Below, one piece after another: positions 8,142 to 16,363 of a stretch of 64,000 nucleotides of DNA; positions within the stretch are counted from its first letter, which is position 1, and each line of letters starts with the position of its first letter. The stretch covers positions 1 to 64,000 of the forward strand of contig JACDFR010000012.1 of NCBI GenBank assembly GCA_013815685.1. Direction: 5' to 3'. The position numbers were made by a program, and so were the translations under genes. The notes beneath the pieces are model-generated. The model was not told where the DNA came from, searched no databases, and saw nothing but the letters and a program-made list of their open reading frames with translations. The DNA is from Ramlibacter sp. (GTDB taxonomy: Bacteria > Pseudomonadota > Gammaproteobacteria > Burkholderiales > Burkholderiaceae_C).

Positions 8142-8216
8142 ATGCCGTTGACCCCGACGCTACGCGTCATCATCGCCAATCCAGTCAAAGCCGTCCGGCT
8201 CGCCAGGCGGCTTTTT
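8142..8216 (+). ncRNA. Candidate small RNA of about 75 nt upstream of phoH
   Basis: A promoter-like pair ends at 8135 and an intrinsic terminator ends at 8216. Between them is a perfect short hairpin (GACGC, loop TAC, GCGTC, at 8156-8168). The stretch sits in the 176-base gap after bcp, before PhoH. A short open frame starts at 8142 but reads into phoH in another frame and looks non-coding. It may equally be an attenuated leader of the PhoH gene. I do not recognise a known RNA family. Confidence 0.35.
8187..8216 (+). terminator. Intrinsic terminator between bcp and phoH
   Basis: AAAGCCG (8187-8193) pairs with CGGCTTT (8208-8214) across a 14-base loop, and a run of five T follows on the plus strand. 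It would end the bcp message and/or the candidate small RNA. Confidence 0.55.
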
Positions 8217-8253
8217 CGCTTATTGACCTCCTCATCCGGGAATCTGCCGCCCC

Positions 8254-9942
8254 ATGCCACTGCCCCCCGCCCCCACCAAGCGCGCCGCCCTGCTCCCGCC
8301 GGAAGCCTACGACGCGCCAGCCCGCTCATCGCACAGGGGTTCGCGAAAATCGGAGGCGGCGTCCCGGCAGGCCGATAGCCCGCTGGCGGAAAAGCCGCAG
8401 GCGCTCGATTTCGATCCACGCGCCGGCGGCGAGGTTCATGCCCAGATGCTGCTCGAAGACTCGGACGAGATCGTCCTGGAACTGCCGCAGCCTTCGGCGT
8501 TGCGCAAGCGCGCGTCGGTGGAGCCGCAGCCCGTGCGCAAGGCCAAGGCGGCGGGCCCGGCCAAACTGTTCGTGCTCGACACCAATGTGCTCATGCATGA
8601 CCCGATGAGCCTGTTCCGTTTCGAGGAACACGACATCTTCCTGCCGATGATCGTGCTCGAAGAGCTCGACGGCCACAAGAAGGGCATGACGGAAGTCGCT
8701 CGTAATGCGCGCCAGGCCAGCCGCTCGCTCGATGCGTTGGCCAGCGCGCAGGGCGCCGACATCGCCAGCGGCTTGAAGCTCAGCACCACCGGCCATCGGG
8801 AAGCCGGGGGCTGCCTGTTCTTCCAGACCCAGGCTTTGGCCAACAACCTGCCCTCCAGCCTGCCGCAGGGCAAGGCCGACAACCAGATCCTGGGCGTGGT
8901 GCAGGCGCTGCGCGAGCAGCATGCGCCGCGCGAAGTGGTGCTGGTGTCCAAGGACATCAACATGCGGGTCAAGGCCCGGGCGCTGGGCTTGGCCACCGAC
9001 GACTACCAAAGCGACAAGACGCTGGATGACCTGGAGCTGCTGTATTCGGGCGCAATGGCATTGCCGCCGGACTTCTGGGTCAAGCACGGCAAGACCATCG
9101 AGAGCTGGCAAAGCGGCCAGCACACTTTCTACCGGATCTCCGGCCCGATCGTGCCCAGCCTCCTCATCAACCAGTTCGTGTATCTCGAATCGCCCGGCGA
9201 GCCCAGCCTGTACGCGCGTGTCACCGAAATCCGCGCGAAGACGGCGGTGCTCAAGACGCTGAAGGACTACGGCCACCTGAAGAATTCGGTGTGGGGCGTG
9301 ACGACCCGCAACCGCGAGCAGAGCTTCGCGATGAACCTGCTGATGGACCCCGAGATCGACTTCGTGTCGCTGACGGGAACCGCCGGAACCGGCAAGACGT
9401 TGATGGCACTGGCTTCTGGCCTGACGCAGGTGCTCGACGACCGGCGCTACACCGAAATCATCATGACCCGCGCCACCGTGAGCGTGGGCGAGGACATCGG
9501 CTTCCTGCCCGGCACCGAAGAGGAAAAGATGGGCCCCTGGATGGGCGCCATGGACGACAATCTGGAAGTCCTGGCCAAGACCGAGACGGCCGCTGGCGAA
9601 TGGGGGCGCGCCGCGACCAACGAACTGATCCGCAGCCGCATCAAGATCAAGAGCATGAACTTCATGCGCGGACGCACTTTCCTGAACAAGTACGTGATCA
9701 TCGATGAGGCCCAGAACCTGACACCCAAGCAGATGAAGACGCTGATCACCCGCGCGGGACCCGGCACCAAGATTATCTGCATGGGCAACCTGGCGCAGAT
9801 CGATACGCCCTACCTGACGGAGGGCTCGTCCGGCCTGACGTTCGCGGTGGACAAGTTCAAGGGATGGCCGCACAGCGGCCACATCACGCTGGCGCGCGGC
9901 GAACGCTCGCGGCTGGCGGACTTCGCAAGCGAAGTGCTTTAG
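8254..9942 (+). CDS. PIN-PhoH family ATPase/ribonuclease
   Basis: This 562-residue protein joins an N-terminal PIN nuclease domain (FVLDTNVLMHDP near residue 108, acidic residues in EELDGHKKG, VVLVSKDINMRVKARALG) to a C-terminal PhoH ATPase domain (Walker A GTAGTGKT near 374-381, Walker B VIIDEAQN near 480, then the PhoH motif LTPKQMKTLITRAGPGTKIICMGN). The first 100 residues are Pro/Ala-rich and probably disordered. Such PIN-PhoH (YlaK-like) proteins are thought to unwind and cleave RNA. The ATG at 8254 fits but a later start cannot be excluded. The convergent exporter gene ends 21 bases away, marking the left border of the biosynthetic block. Confidence 0.9.
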   Translation: MPLPPAPTKRAALLPPEAYDAPARSSHRGSRKSEAASRQADSPLAEKPQALDFDPRAGGEVHAQMLLEDSDEIVLELPQPSALRKRASVEPQPVRKAKAAGPAKLFVLDTNVLMHDPMSLFRFEEHDIFLPMIVLEELDGHKKGMTEVARNARQASRSLDALASAQGADIASGLKLSTTGHREAGGCLFFQTQALANNLPSSLPQGKADNQILGVVQALREQHAPREVVLVSKDINMRVKARALGLATDDYQSDKTLDDLELLYSGAMALPPDFWVKHGKTIESWQSGQHTFYRISGPIVPSLLINQFVYLESPGEPSLYARVTEIRAKTAVLKTLKDYGHLKNSVWGVTTRNREQSFAMNLLMDPEIDFVSLTGTAGTGKTLMALASGLTQVLDDRRYTEIIMTRATVSVGEDIGFLPGTEEEKMGPWMGAMDDNLEVLAKTETAAGEWGRAATNELIRSRIKIKSMNFMRGRTFLNKYVIIDEAQNLTPKQMKTLITRAGPGTKIICMGNLAQIDTPYLTEGSSGLTFAVDKFKGWPHSGHITLARGERSRLADFASEVL

Positions 9943-9963
9943 CTTTATTCCACGTTCCTTGCA

Positions 9964-11175
9964 TCAGGGGCCGGCTACGGCCGGCCGGCTTCTCGATGCC
10001 CTGCTCAGGTACTCGACGATCAGCAGCGCGCCCACCAGCGTCATGGCACAAAAGGCCAGGGCGAACGGCAGCAGCAGCGACTGGTCCGCGATGTTGGCAA
10101 TGGTCAGCATCATGGACGCAAGGGCCAGGGCGAGCGAATTGAATATTCCCTTCATGGCCCCGACCCGGCCGGACAGCTGCGCGGGGGTCTCGCTTTGCGA
10201 GATCGATGTCCAGAACATATAGGACGAGGTCGACGCGAAGCCGAACAGGAACACCACCAGGTACAGCAGGACCCCTTTCTGATGGTAAAGCGCGAGGAAG
10301 CACGCGATGGCCATCAACGAGGAGAACAGGGAAGGGAACCAGCGGAAGCTGCGGCAGCGGGCGGAAAATGCCACCAGCAGCATCCCGCTGAAGATCGCTC
10401 CGGCGGTGTAGTTGACGTCCAGGATCGTCATCCAGCGCGGCGCGCCGCCGAAAGCAGCGGCGACAGCCGGGGCCAGCAGCAGGTTGAACACGCCGGCGAG
10501 CGCGAAGTCGAACGTCGCGAGCACGCCATACAGCTTGAGGTGCAACGGAATCCTCTCGCGATCGGGTGCGCCTGGGTGTACCGCCGGGCGCGGGATGCGC
10601 GCAACCACGGGTAACCTGCGGTAGAAAAGCGCCGCGCCCAGATAGCTCAGGCCGGTCAGCAGGCACAGCGTGTTCAGCGTCATCAGCTCCAGCGTCGCCC
10701 CGGCAACGATCACCCCCGCGAGTTGGCCTGCCTGCAGGGCGACGCTCAACGCACTGTTGATCGACTCGATGCGATTGCCCGCATAGACGACGACAGCCGC
10801 ATAGCCGGCGGCGTTCTGGAACACGCGGATGATGCTCAGGAGCAGCGCCACGGCCAGCGCAAGCCAGACGTTGTACCCATAGAGGTCGCCCGCGAGGGAA
10901 ACGGCGCCGAGAATGGCGGCCAGCGAAAGGCACGCGACCATCATGACCCGCCTGGCGCCCAGGCCGTCAACCGCATTCGCGCTGACGTTGCGCAGCAGCA
11001 ATGCCACGAACAGTTCGGTGATCGACGCCAGCGCAAACGCCCAGACATTGCCCGTCAGGCGATAGAGGAAAAAGCCCAGGCTCAGCGTCATCGCTCCCCG
11101 GCTGAGGTTGACGAGGAACTCGCCGCCGACGAGCGAAAGCCGCGTGGGTGCCGTGGTCACGGGCGAGGCCCTCAC
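9964..11175 (-). CDS. MFS transporter, probable exporter of the phosphonate pathway
   Basis: This is a 403-residue membrane protein with about 12 hydrophobic helices, an N-terminus typical of the major facilitator superfamily (LVGGEFLVNLSRGAMTLSLGFFLYRL) and the loop VDGLGARRVMM between early helices. It is the last gene of the long minus-strand series. Its start overlaps the upstream ATP-grasp gene by four bases (ATGA), so it is almost certainly co-transcribed and co-translated with it. Location suggests export of, and self-protection from, the product; the substrate cannot be read from sequence. Confidence 0.8.
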   Translation of the reverse strand: MRASPVTTAPTRLSLVGGEFLVNLSRGAMTLSLGFFLYRLTGNVWAFALASITELFVALLLRNVSANAVDGLGARRVMMVACLSLAAILGAVSLAGDLYGYNVWLALAVALLLSIIRVFQNAAGYAAVVVYAGNRIESINSALSVALQAGQLAGVIVAGATLELMTLNTLCLLTGLSYLGAALFYRRLPVVARIPRPAVHPGAPDRERIPLHLKLYGVLATFDFALAGVFNLLLAPAVAAAFGGAPRWMTILDVNYTAGAIFSGMLLVAFSARCRSFRWFPSLFSSLMAIACFLALYHQKGVLLYLVVFLFGFASTSSYMFWTSISQSETPAQLSGRVGAMKGIFNSLALALASMMLTIANIADQSLLLPFALAFCAMTLVGALLIVEYLSRASRSRPAVAGP

Positions 11176-12362
11176 TCCAGGCGAAACCGCAGCTGCTTCA
11201 CGGCGGCGCGAGCCGACGCCAGCGCAGAGTCGCCGTCGGTATCCACCGCGATCACATGCGCGCCCCGGTCGAAGCTGTAGCCCAGGGTGTGCACGATCGC
11301 CCCCGGCATCTTCTCCACCTTGACCGATTTGACGGACGGCACCGCTCTCGCGTCTTCCACGCCGTCGACTTCCAGCAATGTGCGGGGACGAGGTTCGTTG
11401 GGGACCAGGTACCAGATCGCGGCGTGACGGGGGAACGCTACATCCTCCGGTATGGACGGCAGCACCCGCTCGCCGGTCATCTGGCGAGCTTCCAGGTCGT
11501 ACAGATCCAGGCCGCAGGCCAGGCGCACCAGATTCGGGATCTCGTCGCCGCCGGTGCGGGTGTGCGTTTCGATCAGCTCCACTTGCTCGCCCGAGACCAT
11601 GACTTCCGTGTGGCAGGGCCCGTTCTCGATTTCAAGGGCATCCAGCACGGCGGTCGCGTAGGCGCAGATCCGGCGCCACGACGCAGCGTCGATGCGCGCG
11701 GGCACCAGGTGGCCGATCTCGACGAAGCTGTCGTCGGCCTTGAACTTCTCCGTGACGGCAAGAATACGGTGCGTGCCGTCTTCCGAAAAAGACTCGACAC
11801 TGAATTCACGGCCTTCGATGAACGGCTCGACGATCATGGGAAGGCTGTCCTGCAGCGCCGGAACCAGGTCGGCCATGGAATCGAGCTTCACGACGCCCTT
11901 GCTGGCTGTTCCTTCGAGTGGCTTGGCCATGACGGGAAACTTCATGTCGCCCAGCACCGCCCGCAGCTGGTCGAGGCTCTCCACCCGCGAATAGCCCAGC
12001 GTGGAGACGCCGGCCTGCCGGATGCGTTCCCGCGTCCTGGCCTTGTCGACCGCCAGGCGGGTTGCCTCTTTCTTGTGCCTGCAACCGACGCCCAGGTCGG
12101 CTGCAATATCGGCTGCAAGCACCTGGTAATTGTCGTGGAAAGAATGGACCAGATCGAAGCCGCACACGGCGTGCAGGGATGCGGCAAGCGCGCGGAAAGC
12201 GTCGTCGCCCGCCTCGGCGCCAAGATAGACCAGATTCCCGTAGCCCGACTTGAAGTCCGCCGCGATGCCAAAAGGAAGCGTGGCCAGCAGGGTCACCTCA
12301 TGCCCGAGGGCGAGCAGGCGATACTGCGCGCCCCGGTTGGTTGCGAGCGCCAGTATCTTCAT
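11172..12362 (-). CDS. ATP-grasp ligase 1 (amino-acid/peptide ligase-like)
   Basis: This 396-residue ATP-grasp enzyme would form an amide bond through an acyl phosphate. The ATP-binding lysine lies in VMAKPLEGTASKG (Lys147). The hinge is IVEPFIEGREFSVESF, and the metal/ATP site is GPCHTEVMVSGEQVELIETHTRTGGDE near residues 240-270. The family includes dipeptide ligases such as BacD and ligases of phosphonopeptide pathways such as RhiM of rhizocticin. It overlaps a second ATP-grasp gene upstream (ATGA), so the pathway may add two residues in sequence. The amino acid used cannot be assigned. Confidence 0.85.
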   Translation of the reverse strand: MKILALATNRGAQYRLLALGHEVTLLATLPFGIAADFKSGYGNLVYLGAEAGDDAFRALAASLHAVCGFDLVHSFHDNYQVLAADIAADLGVGCRHKKEATRLAVDKARTRERIRQAGVSTLGYSRVESLDQLRAVLGDMKFPVMAKPLEGTASKGVVKLDSMADLVPALQDSLPMIVEPFIEGREFSVESFSEDGTHRILAVTEKFKADDSFVEIGHLVPARIDAASWRRICAYATAVLDALEIENGPCHTEVMVSGEQVELIETHTRTGGDEIPNLVRLACGLDLYDLEARQMTGERVLPSIPEDVAFPRHAAIWYLVPNEPRPRTLLEVDGVEDARAVPSVKSVKVEKMPGAIVHTLGYSFDRGAHVIAVDTDGDSALASARAAVKQLRFRLE

Positions 12363-13567
12363 CTTTTTTCCAGATCTGCCGCATGGGCCACTAATCTTGC
12401 GGCTTCTGTCCGCGCCAGCGAATGCGCCGCATCGAGTGAATCGTGATGTGCCATCACATAGCCGGACCGCAGGGCGGAGTGCGTGAGGCTGAGCGAATGG
12501 CCGGGAATCTTGTCGATCACTGCGCGGATCACGTTCGGGTGAGGCCTGAAGTCGGCCAGGATCTCTTCCTTCGCCAAGGCCGTGGGCGCCAGTGCGAAGA
12601 AGCAGATGGCCACGTACGGGTGCGTCTTCACCCGCTCGGGCGCCGGCCGGCCCAGCAGGCAGCAGATCGTTTCCCGCGCCACGTCCATGCCACTGGTGAG
12701 CCGGGTGATCTCCCAGAGCTGGTCTCCGCCCGGACGGATCTGGCTTTCGATGATGTGCACGGCCTTGTCATCGACTTTCACTTCGGTATGTGCCGGGCCG
12801 GTTTTATGGCGCAGGCCGTCCAGTGCCTGGAAGACCAGTGCCTGCACCTGCCCGAGCCGCGGCCCGAGCGCGAAGGGCTGCACATGCGCCAGCTCGACGA
12901 AATGGGGAAAACCGGACACGGTTTTCCGGGTGGCCGCGATCAGCTCATGCACGCCGTTCTTTGAAATCGTTTCTATGCTGTACTCGTCGCCGTCCACGTA
13001 CTTTTCGGCGATCACTCCCTCGCGCCCCACGGACTGCGCGTGGGCAAAGGCGCGTCCGGTATCCTCCTGCGCGTCCACGAAGTACACGCCTTCACTGCCC
13101 GCACCCGAGACGGGCTTGACCACGATGCGGCCGCCCGCCTCGGCACGAAAAGCTTCAGTTTCCTGCGCGGAATTCACACGCCGGTAGGGTACGTTGGGCA
13201 CACTCAGCGCATCGAGCAGATCGCGAAAGCGGAATTTGTCGCGCGTGTGCTCGATCGCGAAAGGTTCGCAGTTCGTCGGCAACCCCAGCTCGACGGCGAT
13301 GGCAGCCGCGGCGCGCTGGGGGTACTCGGACAGGCACAGCACGTAGCCCAGGGGACGGCGGCGGTGCATCGCCCTGGCAAGCTCCAGGCAGAGTTGCACA
13401 TCCTCGTAGTCACAGAGAACCAGATGAACGGCCGTCTCCTGCTGGTAGGCCGTCACCAGCGATTTGTCCTGGATCAGCGAGTAGGTGCAGCCCAGCTCGG
13501 CCAGTGCGCGATAGGTGTGGTCGACCCCGCCAAACGCGAGGAAGTGGGGGCGGTCGTCGGATGGCAT
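12359..13567 (-). CDS. ATP-grasp ligase 2 (amino-acid/peptide ligase-like)
   Basis: This 402-residue protein is related to but clearly distinct from its neighbour. It has the lysine motif IVVKPVSGAGSEGVYFVD (Lys151), IAEKYVDGDEYSIETISKNG and the metal site GPAHTEVKVDDKAVHIIESQIRPGGDQ. The N-terminal pre-ATP-grasp fold (HFLAFGGVDHTYRALAELG) is intact. I chose ATG at 13567, which has an AAAGGAC ribosome-binding site; an upstream ATG at 13663 would lie inside the preceding gene. It starts 35 bases after the hydroxylase stop and overlaps ligase 1 by four bases. A peptide-ligase role fits the phosphonate context but is inferred. Confidence 0.85.
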   Translation of the reverse strand: MPSDDRPHFLAFGGVDHTYRALAELGCTYSLIQDKSLVTAYQQETAVHLVLCDYEDVQLCLELARAMHRRRPLGYVLCLSEYPQRAAAAIAVELGLPTNCEPFAIEHTRDKFRFRDLLDALSVPNVPYRRVNSAQETEAFRAEAGGRIVVKPVSGAGSEGVYFVDAQEDTGRAFAHAQSVGREGVIAEKYVDGDEYSIETISKNGVHELIAATRKTVSGFPHFVELAHVQPFALGPRLGQVQALVFQALDGLRHKTGPAHTEVKVDDKAVHIIESQIRPGGDQLWEITRLTSGMDVARETICCLLGRPAPERVKTHPYVAICFFALAPTALAKEEILADFRPHPNVIRAVIDKIPGHSLSLTHSALRSGYVMAHHDSLDAAHSLARTEAARLVAHAADLEKR

Positions 13568-13602
13568 GGCCAGCGGTCCTTTTCTCGGCGCTCGCGCTAC
13601 TG

Positions 13603-14304
13603 CTACTGCGCCATGGCCTTCTCGATCATGTGGCGTCCCCATTTGTTCTTCATCCGCAGGCACAGCCGGTTCACAACGTGGGCCACCGGGTTCATGGGAC
13701 GCATGAAGTCCACCATCAGGATCACGCGAACATCGTCGCTCTTGTTGAAAACCTCATGGTTGTAGACATCGTCGATGACGATGCTTTCTCCGGCCTTCCA
13801 GGTGTAATGCTGGTCCAGCACGCGGATCGACGGAGGATTTTCCTTGGGCACCCGGATGCCCAGGTGGTAGCGCAGCACGCCGGCATAGGGCCCTTCGTGC
13901 GCCGCCAGTTCCACGCCCGGTTCGAGCACCGCCACCGTGACATTGATCGCGTGGGGAATGTTCTTCACGATTTCCAGGGTGACCGGCAGGTCGGCGCGGG
14001 CGCTCTCGTTTTCCTTCCACAGGAAATAGGCGTAGTAGAGCCGCCAGTCCTGGGAGACCTCCGCCGCCCGGGCCGGGTCGATGTCCTGGTAGCGTGTCAG
14101 CTTTCGCTTCTGCAGCAGCAAGTCAATCTCTCGCTGGACCTCGTCGAAACGGCGCTCGAAGGCAAGGCCCTGCGGAAACACGTCGCGCGTCTGCATGATG
14201 GGCGGCCTGTTCCTGCCGCCGGCGAACGAAATGAAGAACCAGTTCAGGAACCGGCGGAAATAGAGGCTGTTGTGGCTGATCGATCCTTGCATGGTGTCTT
14301 TCAT
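13603..14304 (-). CDS. Aspartyl/asparaginyl beta-hydroxylase-like dioxygenase
   Basis: This 233-residue protein of the Asp/Asn hydroxylase family uses Fe(II) and 2-oxoglutarate. The visible active-site pattern is AAHEGPYAGVLRYHLGI (His136, Arg145, His147), then DDVYNHEVFN (His183) and DVRVILMVDF (Arg193). The first 35 residues contain a hydrophobic stretch (FLNWFFISFAG) that may sit on the membrane, as in LpxO-type lipid hydroxylases. The start overlaps the methyltransferase stop (ATGA). It probably hydroxylates an amino acid or acyl part of the product; the target is unknown. Confidence 0.85.
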   Translation of the reverse strand: MKDTMQGSISHNSLYFRRFLNWFFISFAGGRNRPPIMQTRDVFPQGLAFERRFDEVQREIDLLLQKRKLTRYQDIDPARAAEVSQDWRLYYAYFLWKENESARADLPVTLEIVKNIPHAINVTVAVLEPGVELAAHEGPYAGVLRYHLGIRVPKENPPSIRVLDQHYTWKAGESIVIDDVYNHEVFNKSDDVRVILMVDFMRPMNPVAHVVNRLCLRMKNKWGRHMIEKAMAQ

Positions 14305-15143
14305 GAAGAGATCTCCCTTGTCTTTCTCGCCACGAAGTATGCGAACTGGCCGATCCGTTGGCGCAGACGGTCGCGCTGCGCGATATAAGCGCCCAGCTGG
14401 CCGTCGGCGCGCATCCGGTCGATGCGCTCCAGCGTGTCCTGGAGCTCCGGCGCGGTGAGCAGGGAAAAATGCGAATCGCCATCGCGAAACTCCTTGCGAT
14501 GCAAGGCGTCCTCGTCGAAATAGCCAACCTGCTGGATGATGGTGCTCACCGGAACGATCTGGTCCGTGATTTCGAAGCCCGCCGCCCGGAGAATTTCGTC
14601 CAGCTTCTCGTTCGAGGTAAACCGCCCCGTCATGCGCTCGACCGCCGGCTTGATGAGGTCGCCCCACCAGACACCGTCTCGCAGCTGTTCATGGGTGATG
14701 GTGTTGATGATCACGGCACCGCCGGGCTTGAGCGTGCGATTGGCATGCTTGAAAAAACTGCGCTGGTTCTTGAAATCGGTGCCCGGTTCGTCGATATGGT
14801 GCAGCGACTGGTTGCACACCACCGCGTCGAACACCCCTGCCGCGAAGGGCAGATGCGTCATGTCGGCCTGGACGAAGGCGCCCTCCTGCGATCTCAGCGC
14901 TTCGAACTTATCCTTCGCCTTTTTCAGCATGCCCAGGCTGAAATCCAGGCACACGACCCTGGGGAACCAGCGCTGTATGAGCGTCGCGTAGTTGCCGGTG
15001 CCGCAGCCGGCGTCGAGCACGCGCAAGCCTTGCGCGGGTTGGGGCAGCGAAGCCAGGAACCCCAGGACGATCTCGATACCTACCGCCTTGCGCGTCTTGT
15101 CGTAGTTGACGCTGACACTGTCGTAATCGGTGTACTTGCTCAT
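14301..15143 (-). CDS. SAM-dependent class I methyltransferase
   Basis: This 280-residue methyltransferase has the SAM-binding motif I VLDAGCGTGN (residues 43-52), VCLDFSLGML, ADMTHLPFAAGVFDAVVCNQSLHH and LKPGGAVII. ATG at 15143 follows a GAGAGGG ribosome-binding site; upstream in-frame sequence is non-coding in character. It lies 14 bases after a Trm112-like gene, which hints that its product needs a small partner protein. Phosphonate pathways such as dehydrophos use methyltransferases to make phosphonate monoesters; O-, N- or C-methylation here is undecided. Confidence 0.85.
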   Translation of the reverse strand: MSKYTDYDSVSVNYDKTRKAVGIEIVLGFLASLPQPAQGLRVLDAGCGTGNYATLIQRWFPRVVCLDFSLGMLKKAKDKFEALRSQEGAFVQADMTHLPFAAGVFDAVVCNQSLHHIDEPGTDFKNQRSFFKHANRTLKPGGAVIINTITHEQLRDGVWWGDLIKPAVERMTGRFTSNEKLDEILRAAGFEITDQIVPVSTIIQQVGYFDEDALHRKEFRDGDSHFSLLTAPELQDTLERIDRMRADGQLGAYIAQRDRLRQRIGQFAYFVARKTREISS

Positions 15144-15157
15144 GGATGCCCTCTCGT

Positions 15158-15337
15158 TCAGGAATTTTTTTCGGCCACCGGCTGCGCGGCGTCCACCATC
15201 AGGACAGGGATGCCGTCCTTGATGGGGTAAGCCAGGCCGGCCTGGGCCGAGACCAGGACGTTCCTGTCCTTGTCCCAGGTCAGCGGCCCGAGCGTTTTCG
15301 GGCAGGCGAGTATTTCGAGAAGTCTGGAATCGAACAC
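15158..15337 (-). CDS. Small Trm112-like (YcaR-type) protein inside the biosynthetic cluster
   Basis: A 59-residue open frame starts at GTG 15337 behind an AAAGGAA ribosome-binding site. It reads [18 protein letters not shown], then a strand segment, then [18 protein letters not shown], which is the full Trm112/YcaR pattern. In eukaryotes and archaea Trm112 activates several methyltransferases; bacterial copies are usually stand-alone and uncharacterised. Here the gene lies between the FemAB-like gene (12-base gap) and the methyltransferase (14-base gap), so a dedicated methyltransferase activator is a reasonable inference. Only one cysteine remains, so a zinc site is unlikely. Confidence 0.85.
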   Translation of the reverse strand: MFDSRLLEILACPKTLGPLTWDKDRNVLVSAQAGLAYPIKDGIPVLMVDAAQPVAEKNS

Positions 15338-15349
15338 GGATGGTTCCTT

Positions 15350-16363
15350 TCAGGTGCTTTTGATAAGAGAGTAGAGAGGCACGGCCTTGAAGCCCAGCCT
15401 TTCCTTGATGTACTTGTTGGTGCGGCCGACCTCGACGACTTCGAAGCCCTGGGTGATGGCGTAGTCGTACAGCGCCGAAAAAAGCATGCTGTAGGGGCTG
15501 TATTCGCTCAGGTCGTAGTCGACACCCAGCGCCCAGAAATGAATCTTGCGCCCGTCCGGAAACACGATGCCCGATCCGCAAAGGCGCCCCTCGCAGCGCA
15601 CCGACAGCACCAGCGCGATGTCGGCGCAGTGGTGCACGAGCTGCCGCATCGCATCGACCGGGTAGTAGCTGGGCGTGCCGTTTTTCACCGTGGTGCGAAA
15701 GCACAGTTCGGCAAAGCCGTCCACATCGGCCTGCCGCACGGGAAGCATCTCAATGGCCGACGAGCTCCGGTCGAACTTGCGCCGCTGGCGCTTCATCTCC
15801 CACCGTCCTTTGGTGGGGAATTCTTCGATGACTTGTTCCAGCGTGGCGCCGGGCCGCAGCACCGCGTTGAACCGGTCCCACATATAGGTACAGGCGTAAC
15901 CGGCACCTTTGCCTATTTCCATCAATTCGGGCGAAACCACATTCAGCAAGGCGATGTACTGCGCGCCGCAGGCGCGTCCGGCCTGTTCCAGGGCGCCGAG
16001 CAGTGGCGGCGCCACCCACGCCAGATCCTGCGGCGCGCACACCACGCAGGTTTCGGTGGCGTGCATGATGTGCGTGAGCATGACGGGGGTCGTGGGAGCG
16101 AACGCCATGCCGGTCGTCTGCGCGATGACACCGAAGGGATCGACGTTCTCCTGGAGATAGGCCGGCATCAGGCCCACCAGGCGCCCGCCCTCGGTCGCGC
16201 ACAGGTAGCGTATCTCGCGGTAAGGAAGCAGGGGCGACAGCTCGGCTGCGATCAGGAAATGCCATGAATAGAAAACCGGCGCCCCGCTCGCGGCAAACAG
16301 CGCCTCGTAGCTGGTGCGCTCGATTTCGCTGAGTGATTTAAGGGACAGTATTTCCGTCCGCAT
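15350..16363 (-). CDS. GNAT/FemAB-like acyl- or aminoacyl-transferase
   Basis: This 337-residue protein has the two-lobed GNAT layout of FemAB/BioF2-like (Acetyltransf_6) proteins. The N-terminal lobe contains FAASGAPVFYSWHFLIAAE and LVGLMPAY. The C-terminal lobe contains KGRWEMKRQRRKF and GSGIVFPDGRKIHFWALGVDYDLS with FEVVEVGRTNKYIKERLGFK at the end. Related proteins transfer amino acids from tRNA (FemX; the GNAT half of DhpH in dehydrophos) or acyl groups from CoA. The ATG at 16363 overlaps the upstream stop by one base (TGATG). The substrate is unknown, but transfer onto a phosphonate amine is a good fit. Confidence 0.72.
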   Translation of the reverse strand: MRTEILSLKSLSEIERTSYEALFAASGAPVFYSWHFLIAAELSPLLPYREIRYLCATEGGRLVGLMPAYLQENVDPFGVIAQTTGMAFAPTTPVMLTHIMHATETCVVCAPQDLAWVAPPLLGALEQAGRACGAQYIALLNVVSPELMEIGKGAGYACTYMWDRFNAVLRPGATLEQVIEEFPTKGRWEMKRQRRKFDRSSSAIEMLPVRQADVDGFAELCFRTTVKNGTPSYYPVDAMRQLVHHCADIALVLSVRCEGRLCGSGIVFPDGRKIHFWALGVDYDLSEYSPYSMLFSALYDYAITQGFEVVEVGRTNKYIKERLGFKAVPLYSLIKST

